From assembly GCF_014805685.1 (NCBI RefSeq), contig NC_060890.1, positions 14,256,500-14,320,499 on the forward strand: a stretch of DNA of 64,000 nt, given 5' to 3'. Position 1 is the stretch's first letter; every line of letters starts with the position of its first letter. Positions 56,350 through 64,000 of the stretch are shown piece by piece. The position numbers and the translations under genes are program-made. The stretch is from Silurus meridionalis (Eukaryota; Chordata; Actinopteri; Siluriformes; Siluridae). A model generated the notes under the pieces. The model had not been told where the DNA came from. It was given only the letters and a program-made list of their open reading frames with translations, and did not search any database.

Positions 56350-58850
56350 TTTTACAAAATGGATCTTGTGTGCTTAACTTTTCTTCAGTCTATTACTACA
56401 TTATTACATGCACATAAAAAAGTACTTCCCTTTTACTACTCATGATGCACACAGACGCATGCAGTTATTAATATACCACATCGCCTGTCTGTATGATAAA
56501 CCAAGGACTAAGGCTCACTTTATTTCTTTATGTTCCACACCTGTCCTCTCAGGATGTCAAATTGTTCACCTTAAAGCTGAGCCTTTAACATATACGTATG
56601 CTGATAATTTATTTTATAATTTAATGCACACCATAGCAAAACTTTTAAATCACAAAACATGCTAAGTTAAAACATTAACATATCAATTGATCAATTATTA
56701 TAAATGTATAATATTGCCTTAGTTTACTGTGTACAGGTCATTGCGATTCTGCATTAGTTCTAAGAATGAGACTACAGTTCTAGGCTCTTAATCTCTCATT
56801 GATTACCAGTCTGTTGATTGATTATTTTGCACTGTAAGTAAAAGCTGTTATTGAAACTCTTTCCCTGCTTATTGTAATGGACACACACAATAAAAGAAGT
56901 AGCAGAGGGGGAAAAACTAAATATTATCTTGAACATTAAATAAATTATCGACAGAGGAAAACAATTAAGCTAGAGACTTAAAATAGTAGGACATTGTTCA
57001 TTGTATGTTATTATTTAGGCGAAAACCAATCTATTTTATCGTGAACGTTTTTTCCTAGAAGTGAAAAGCACATAGAAATGGCTATTATTACGGTGTTATT
57101 TTAGAAGAGGGCTTTTGAAGAATTAAATCAATAGAGTAATTAATTGCAACGTGTTTTCACAGTCTCAGCTTACTTACACAGTCATCAAGGCTCTTGCTCT
57201 ACAATATAGAAATAGTGTATACCTCTGAAGAGACATAGATGTTTTTATAAGAATAATAAAGATACACACACGTATATAAACTGTGCATTCGTTTCGTTAG
57301 GAACACCTGCAGATTCATGCAGTTATCTAATCAGCCAGTCATGTGGAGCTTTATTTAATATTCACATCAAAAATCAGAGTCAGGTAAAAATGTGATATCT
57401 GTGAGTTTAATTACATGATTATTGGGATAATGGGTGATTTCAAATGGGCTGGTCTCACAATATCGAAAACTGATCATCTCCTGGAGTAACAGTCTGGGAC
57501 AGCAGTTTCTAGTGTTTATACCAAATGATTTATAAAAAAAAAACCCTGTGTGTAAAGGTTCTATGTGCTGAAACACTCTGTTGATGTGGGAGATCAAAAA
57601 ACCTGAAAAGCACTATAAAACTATGGACAGAAGAAAAGCAGAACAACAAACTTTGAGGATGACCAAATCAGGTTCCTCTCCTGTCAGCCAAGAACAAGAA
57701 TCTGAGGCTATCCTGATGAGAGACTCACCCAGAAATTCACTGGAACAAGACCAGGAGCAATAGAAGATGGTCCCCCGACTGATAAATCACACATGTGGAC
57801 AGATATATGCATCAGTTACAATAAAGTTGCATAAAGATGCACCCTGGAAAGAAGGCAGTGTGATGTTTTGCACAATCTTTAACATACTTTGTTGAACATT
57901 GCCCAAAGCATCACATTGCATCTGCCAGCTTGCCCTCTTTCTGAACTTGGTCCTGGCATTTGTGAGGATGTCACAGCTGTTGGAAATCTAAAGGCCAAGG
58001 AAACACCTCCAGCACCTCAAACCATTGCTGAACAGTTTTTGCAATGGGTCAGAGCACAATATTGTGCTGGAAGCACTCCCACTCCCACGGCCACTAGGGA
58101 ATACTGCTGCCATGAAAGAGAATATATATTGTCTGAAACAGTGTTTAGGTAGGCGGTGCATGGCAAAGTAGCATCCACACGAATGTCAGTATAAATTTTC
58201 TTTCAGATGTCGACCAAGTTTTTAGGGTGTTTAGAGATTTAGAGATTCCAGATTAGGATATCTGCAGGTTCTCTGTATCATGCCTTAGGCTACAAATCAG
58301 ATGCTACTTTTTAAATTTGTGATTGCACAATCTGAGATTGAACTTAACCATTGCGCTACAATTAACGTTTATCTTTACTTTTGTTCATGCCAAGATATTA
58401 TAAATACAGTCCATTGTCATTACAAAGGAAACAGACATCTAACCAAAAGCTATGAGTTTTGGTATGAGTGTATGAGAGGACAAGAGAATGTTGCAGAGTG
58501 AAGAGGGGTAGATATAGTAACTGGTTATCTTTTGATAGCATATGCTTGACCAATGAGACATGCATTTACTACCTTAAAAACACACACAATGGCAGTGTCA
58601 CACAGTACTGTTGTCTGGTGTATTCCTTATTTGTCATTTGGGAAGTGACTTATTTTTCCATATACTCATATAAACCCCTCCTTCCCTGAATCTGTCTACT
58701 TCAAGGTCCAGAAACAAAAGCTGCAGTCACCGGGTCCAGAGCTGAAGTAGTCAGAGCCAACGCCCGCCAAACAAAGCCCCAGGGCCTTCAAATTCCCGAA
58801 AACCCCCCCACTTCACAAATACTGCATTGTTATTGTGTACACAAAATATC
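56350..58850. other. Intergenic sequence downstream of socs3
   Basis: No gene was recognised. The only structured part is a decayed Tc1-like relic at about 57285-57960. ORFs here are short and lack family resemblance. Confidence 0.5.
57285..57960 (+). mobile_element. Mosaic Tc1-like relic
   Basis: Landmarks gttaggaacacctgcagatt, atctaatcagccagtcatgt, ctgatcatctcctgg and ctcctgtcagccaagaacaa follow the order of a common fish Tc1-like element (terminal repeat, DNA-binding region, then LLSAKNK block). From about 57907 the sequence gcatcacattgcatctgcca resembles a second Tc1-like family, so this may be two relics side by side. All frames are broken. Confidence 0.5.
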
Positions 58851-58855
58851 TCACA

Positions 58856-58856
58856 T

Positions 58857-58912
<56 letters not shown>
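58856..58912. repeat. (CA)n microsatellite
   Basis: About 28 CA units in intergenic DNA. Confidence 0.95.
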
Positions 58913-58914
<2 letters not shown>

Positions 58915-59559
58915 GTACACAGAGGCCAGTTTTGCTCCACATACTGTGTGAGACCGAATGCAAACGAGGAAAAAAAAGTTGAAATGTGCAGAACTATAAT
59001 TCGGGAAGTTTACATTTCACAGCTATCAACACAAGGTGTAATCAGGATTTTCCAGTAAATCAGCTCAGTGATCTCTGCACTCTGCTATTCTAAGGGGCGT
59101 ACGGTAAGTCACTTGACTGGAGATGTTCACTTTTACTGTGCACTGCTCTCTCCAGAGTATGCATTATGAACATTTCAGAAATCACTGCTCGTTTCCTGAA
59201 GTCAAAACACATGAAGATGCACAGACACACATCTAGATGTTTATCATGATAATAAGAATGGATACCTAGTTATATGTAGTTAAATGTTCAATCACATTCA
59301 CACAGTCAAGTGAAATAAAAAATTGGTCTAATTCTATATGGAATACTGTAGACTTATTTTTCACATATTGTACTACTGTATGTACTACACTACTGAACTG
59401 CATGTGAATAAATCTAACATATTACAAATTATTGTATTAACCTTTTTATATTTTAATATTGTGTGCTTCGAAACATTTAGGTGTAGATCAACACATTTTT
59501 GGGTCCATAGAGTTTGAGTCTGAAGAACCACTGTTCTCACTATTGCTGTGTATATTCAA

Positions 59560-59624
<65 letters not shown>

Positions 59625-61340
59625 AAGGCTCACTGAGTGACTGGGAGTAACAGGACTCCAGAGGGCTGGTGTGTGCTGGGAAGCAGTCCAGTCCTCTCGT
59701 GTGTCAGTCCCATATTGTGGTTGACCTAACAGGAAAGGAATGTGAGGTCGTTTTTTTATACATCCTGTACGACTGCAGTGGCTCAGGGAAGACTGTGTTT
59801 TGAGTGCAAGTGTTTGTGTGTACATAAGGGAGAGTGTGAGAGGATGTGTGAAATGTGGAACGTATATGGAAATGAATGCTTTACTTGTGTTGCATATTTA
59901 TGTAGGCAGAAGAAGAAGAAATCCACTGTATACACACTGCACTGTATGTTTTAAAGGTACAGTCAGGGATTTAAGTAGAAGTTTGAAACAGTATTGTCAA
60001 ATAACCCCTCCCTTCAATGTTTTCTCTAAAAATACACCCAAAGAACACCTCTAAGCTAGAACTACAAAGTATTAAAGAGAACCGGAGGAAGGTTTTTTTG
60101 GTGCTTGCCTTGCTCATCTTAATGTGGTTGCTCACTGGTGCATTGTTCACAAGTAAATACGGGTTCTGGGATGTGCCATCATTGCTTTATCAGGGCTTAC
60201 TTCCTAGGAACACAATTTAAGACAATATGTATAATTGCTCATGGCATGTGATTCACAACATTAAAAAAAGTTAAACAAACAGGCTAAACATTTTTTTATT
60301 ATTATGAATTAAGTTCAAACACATATGTCAATGCTTACATGCAATTATTATTTAAAAAATAATATAAGCGAAAGGCATAGAAACCAAAACATCACTTAAA
60401 AAAATAGCGTGCACAAAAAAGACAAGTCTGTGGCCAAATATAATGTTTGCCAACATGTGTCTATACAATTCAATGGTTAGGACCAGCTGAGAACACCCAA
60501 GCTAGAATGTCTGAATGCTAATGTAAGTGAAAAAGCTTTTTGAATCGAGAAACTAGACTAGCTAGAGATTCTCATTGTTTATATGGTTGTCCATATGATA
60601 AATTTACCCCTCAGAGCAGATAATTTATTGACAATGGCCTCATGGTGAGTAAAACCTAACTAAATTTTAAAACAACAGTTCTAATGGTATAAATAAACAT
60701 AAATAAAGTCATATTAATCTACTTTACTGTGTCCTATTTCCCTCCACCTATTTATGCTAATGTAGCTAGTGCAAGTCTGCAAAGCAGTTCAGCTTTATCA
60801 TCATTTCTGCAGAGTCAGTGAGATCAGCATCAGAAAACTGCCATGAAAGCAGTGCTAAAGCATCCAGGCAAAACATGGACAAAGACTCTCACACACCTAC
60901 ATACAAGCAATAAACACATACATTTCATGTGCCTAAAACAGGCTTGTTAAGATTTTATAGTCTGTGGCCTGTGATATGCTAGTGCAAAGGCTGTGTGCTC
61001 TTTGATTGAGCAGATGCTGTGAGAGGTCACCACGTGCAGACCAGGATGGAAGATGGTTTATGGGAAAGATTTAAAATATCAACTTTAAAGCCAAACAATA
61101 AATGGCTTTTGGGCTTTATGTGAGTCAGAGAGAAGTGGGGAGAAAGGCACGTTCCTAAGAATAAGAAATATATCTCTAAAGCCAACTTTCTAGGTAATCA
61201 TGTAGCAAATAGCTGAGACAGCGAGTCACATTACTCACACACTGAGAAAAGTTTTTTTCCTATTTCTCATCATTCAAACTCCCTGCCTAGTTCATCCACA
61301 TGCCACTCACCATTTCCCTCAATTGTAACCTGTCTCTTAA
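58913..61340. other. Intergenic sequence without recognisable genes
   Basis: Apart from one (TG)n tract I see no coding resemblance, transposon end or structured RNA here. Base composition is AT-rich and typical of fish intergenic DNA. Confidence 0.5.
59563..59622. repeat. (TG)n microsatellite
   Basis: About 30 TG units in intergenic DNA. Confidence 0.95.
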
Positions 61341-61347
61341 ACACACC

Positions 61348-61396
61348 CCCACACACACACACACACACGCACACACAAACAGACACCACACACACA

Positions 61397-61449
<53 letters not shown>
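61348..61449. repeat. (CA)n microsatellite, interrupted
   Basis: A CA run of about 100 bp with several short interruptions. Confidence 0.93.
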
Positions 61450-61450
<1 letters not shown>

Positions 61451-61700
61451 AGCCCTTCCCCAACTAACACATGGTTCCCATTCCCTACATACCTCCTGTG
61501 CCATCAGAGCCTGGTTTCCAGGAAAGAGGCTTTTTTAATTGAGTTGACTCTTTACTGCTTGCATATTGTGTTTGTATGCCTGTGAGAAAGAGAGGCTGAT
61601 TAAAGTACATATAATCTGTATTTGTACAAGTGATCAAGAAAAAGAAGAGGGTATAAGAATAAAAGTGGTGTGTGTTTGGGAGAGTTTAAGTGTGTATGAT

Positions 61701-61702
<2 letters not shown>

Positions 61703-61733
<31 letters not shown>

Positions 61734-61736
61734 GGG

Positions 61737-61773
<37 letters not shown>
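61703..61773. repeat. (TG)n-(AG)n compound microsatellite
   Basis: About 14 TG units are followed, after a short gap, by about 17 AG units. Confidence 0.93.
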
Positions 61774-61775
<2 letters not shown>

Positions 61776-61919
61776 ACAGGCAGGAAGGGGAGGTACAGAG
61801 CGGGAGCTCATGCTCTAACTCACGTTCCTTTACTGTAAGAACTCATTCCCCCTCCTTACCGCTCACTTTTTTCTTCCTTTCCTCCCTGCTTTCTTTTTTT
61901 TCTTTGTTTTGAACAATGT

Positions 61920-62755
61920 CCTGACAACGAAGATGTTTTCACTTTAAAGTGTGTATATTATTATTCATATTTTATTCATATTTGTCAAGTGGGTAGTCCT
62001 GCATCCATTAATGTAATTAAATGTGACAGCTTAAATTAAGAATTTATTGATCATTCAAGGTGTGACAACAAAAAACTGCACATAATTCCTAATTCACACA
62101 TAAGAGTGCTTGAGGGGGTGGAGGAAGGAAGAAACTTAAAACAGGACAAACTCCCCATACTTGAAATTAATGACAGCACATGCACGCTATATGGTAAAGT
62201 TAAAATAGGGACAGCGACAGACTAGCATCACATAATCTAATGATTCTGCTTATATACTCTGCAGAATTATGCATGAAAATTTGTAATATGCAAATTGTTT
62301 CACAAAAACCAAATTATTTTCGTTTTTATTTACTCTGTGCACATTAAATTAAGCCATGGTGTGTTATCCAACATCTTAACAGAGATAAGACTTAACAGAA
62401 TTACATTTTAACTGAAATATTACAGTATAAAGAGAAGGCATGAGTCAGAGTAATAGGTTGCAAAGATCAAGATTTAGGAAAGTTATTAAATTGGCAGAGA
62501 CAAAATGAATGATTCTGCAAACACAGGGTTGAGTGGACAGGAAACCAAAGAGATGAGAGGTACTTCCTGTCTGCTTAGTCGAAAAAGAACTCAGGTAACA
62601 CCTGAATGCTTGTGTAACGTTCTTCACACGTAAACATAAAACCACTCACCACATACACCTATAGCACCATCAAAATAACATACACTGGCTGCACCAAGAA
62701 ACCAAGAGCAAATGTGTATATAAGCACAAAGCCACATGCAGTGTCGTGTTTTGCA
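61920..62755. other. Intergenic sequence, nothing recognised
   Basis: AT-rich DNA with no coding similarity or repeat structure that I could identify. Confidence 0.45.
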
Positions 62756-62756
62756 G

Positions 62757-62759
<3 letters not shown>

Positions 62760-62817
<58 letters not shown>
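62760..62817. repeat. (TG)n microsatellite
   Basis: About 28 TG units. Confidence 0.95.
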
Positions 62818-62824
<7 letters not shown>

Positions 62825-62849
62825 AATCGGACTTATATCGCAGAATAAC

Positions 62850-63785
62850 ATGCATAGTCAAAAACTGATAAAAGCAGAAGGATAGTATAAGAAAAGAAGG
62901 AAATAAATTAAAACGAGTCTTGATTAGTGGTATGTGCTGAAGCTGTTACTTTTGTTTGACATCTGCTTCACCTTTATTCCTGCGGTGGGGGTGATTCAGC
63001 TTACTGGAACACAAAGAACTTGCCTCAATGAGTAGTGCACAGTTCTATTCAAGCTGATATGTGACACGGTTTTTCTCCTCTCCCATTCCCAAAGATATTC
63101 ATATAACAGTAACCACAACCCCCATTTACAGCTTTAAAGAAAAACTTGGTTTAGGCCACATCTGAACCCCCGTATTTCCTGACAATGGAGAAGCCGCAAC
63201 ACTGTGCTGCCTTCTAGATATATGTGATGGCTAGCTAGAGCTTGATCCCTTACAGGAATACTTGATAGTTTGCTGGAATGGGATATGTTTAAACAGATTA
63301 ATGCTTAAAAAAATATTGTGTATTTCCTCTGAATGGTGATTCTTGTTCTTAGAAAATGTACAACTGATAAAATATCAAGTGACCTTTTAAACTTTTCGAT
63401 ATGTTTTAATCTACATTTATGCTTCTTAATGAAACATTAAATTAAGTATTGCCATCTACTGCACTGGATTTGTACTTCACACCATGCATATTATATACAT
63501 ATATTTATGTATTATTGCAAATGAAATACTGCAAATTAGCAAATGAAAACTTTACCCTCATAGCAATGTGACATCACAGAGTCACATGCTAAAGAAGCTA
63601 ATTTTTACTATATGATGAGACTAGAGCTTTATAGAAAAGCCAGTTTAGCTAGCATTGCACAGGGAATAGCAATTTCACATTGTAATTAGTTTGCTCAATC
63701 ATGCAGCATGATGAAATGTGCATTATTCCATACAGGACAGCACTGTGAAACACTGCTGTTGTACACAGTGCTGCACCCATGCATC
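62850..63785. other. Intergenic sequence, nothing recognised
   Basis: No gene or transposon signature was found in this AT-rich stretch. Confidence 0.45.
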
Positions 63786-64000
63786 TCAAGTCAAGTCAAG
63801 TCAAGTCAAGTCAAGAGGCTTTTATTGTCATTTCTACTATACACAGTGGTACACAGTACACAGTAAAAACGAGACAACGTTCCTCCAGAACCCTGGTGCT
63901 ACACTAGACAACATAAAGCTACAACACAACACAAGCTACTTAAAGTGCATCGAGTGCAACCTAGTTCAAACAGTGCAGACAAAAAACAGTACAGACAGAC
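63786..64000 (+). repeat. (TCAAG)n-headed interspersed repeat, cut by window end
   Basis: About six tcaag units lead into aggcttttattgtcatttct, then acagtacacagt and caacgttcctccagaaccct. This is a repeat I recall as very common in catfish and other fish genomes. It continues beyond the window. Class not known to me. Confidence 0.6.

Overview
This window is ordinary vertebrate chromosomal DNA, almost certainly from a teleost fish. The evidence is intron-rich genes with GT-AG splicing, many (CA)n, (TA)n and (TG)n microsatellites, abundant Tc1/mariner and hAT relics, an L2-like LINE, and a fish-style SOCS3. The repeats look like those common in catfishes and other ostariophysans, but the species cannot be fixed from sequence alone. 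No prokaryotic features, CRISPR arrays or viral genes were seen.

Layout. (1) Positions 1-524 are the 3' end of a Tc1-like transposon. (2) 1747-29651 (+) hold 78 exons of an axonemal outer-arm dynein heavy chain, identified as dnah17. They run from the N-terminal tail region to the natural stop codon; about the first 185 residues lie upstream of the window. The joined exons keep one frame for about 4,276 residues. (3) 30563-50535 (-) hold the complete 10-exon pgs1 gene (mitochondrial phosphatidylglycerophosphate synthase, 534 residues). Its first exon is separated by a 9 kb, transposon-filled intron. (4) 54330-55001 (+) is socs3, with its coding region in one exon (223 residues), preceded by a probable non-coding first exon and a promoter with STAT-like motifs. 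(5) 55500-64000 hold no recognisable gene, only microsatellites and transposon relics.

The order and orientation dnah17> <pgs1 socs3> match human 17q25.3 (SOCS3-PGS1-DNAH17). This supports calling the dynein DNAH17 rather than the close paralogues DNAH9 or DNAH11. The three genes do not form a pathway: one builds the sperm/ciliary outer dynein arm, one makes the cardiolipin precursor in mitochondria, and one is a JAK/STAT feedback inhibitor. They are neighbours through conserved synteny.

The most noteworthy observations are: three GC-AG introns; a short upstream ORF that overlaps the socs3 start codon; loss of one of the two C-terminal SOCS3 tyrosines; a TISU/YY1-like start at pgs1; a perfect 30-bp hairpin in the last dnah17 intron; a tandem pair of inverted-repeat elements in pgs1; a 64-bp element nested in a LINE; and a duplicated non-coding block flanking the LINE. 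I found no convincing undescribed multi-gene system.
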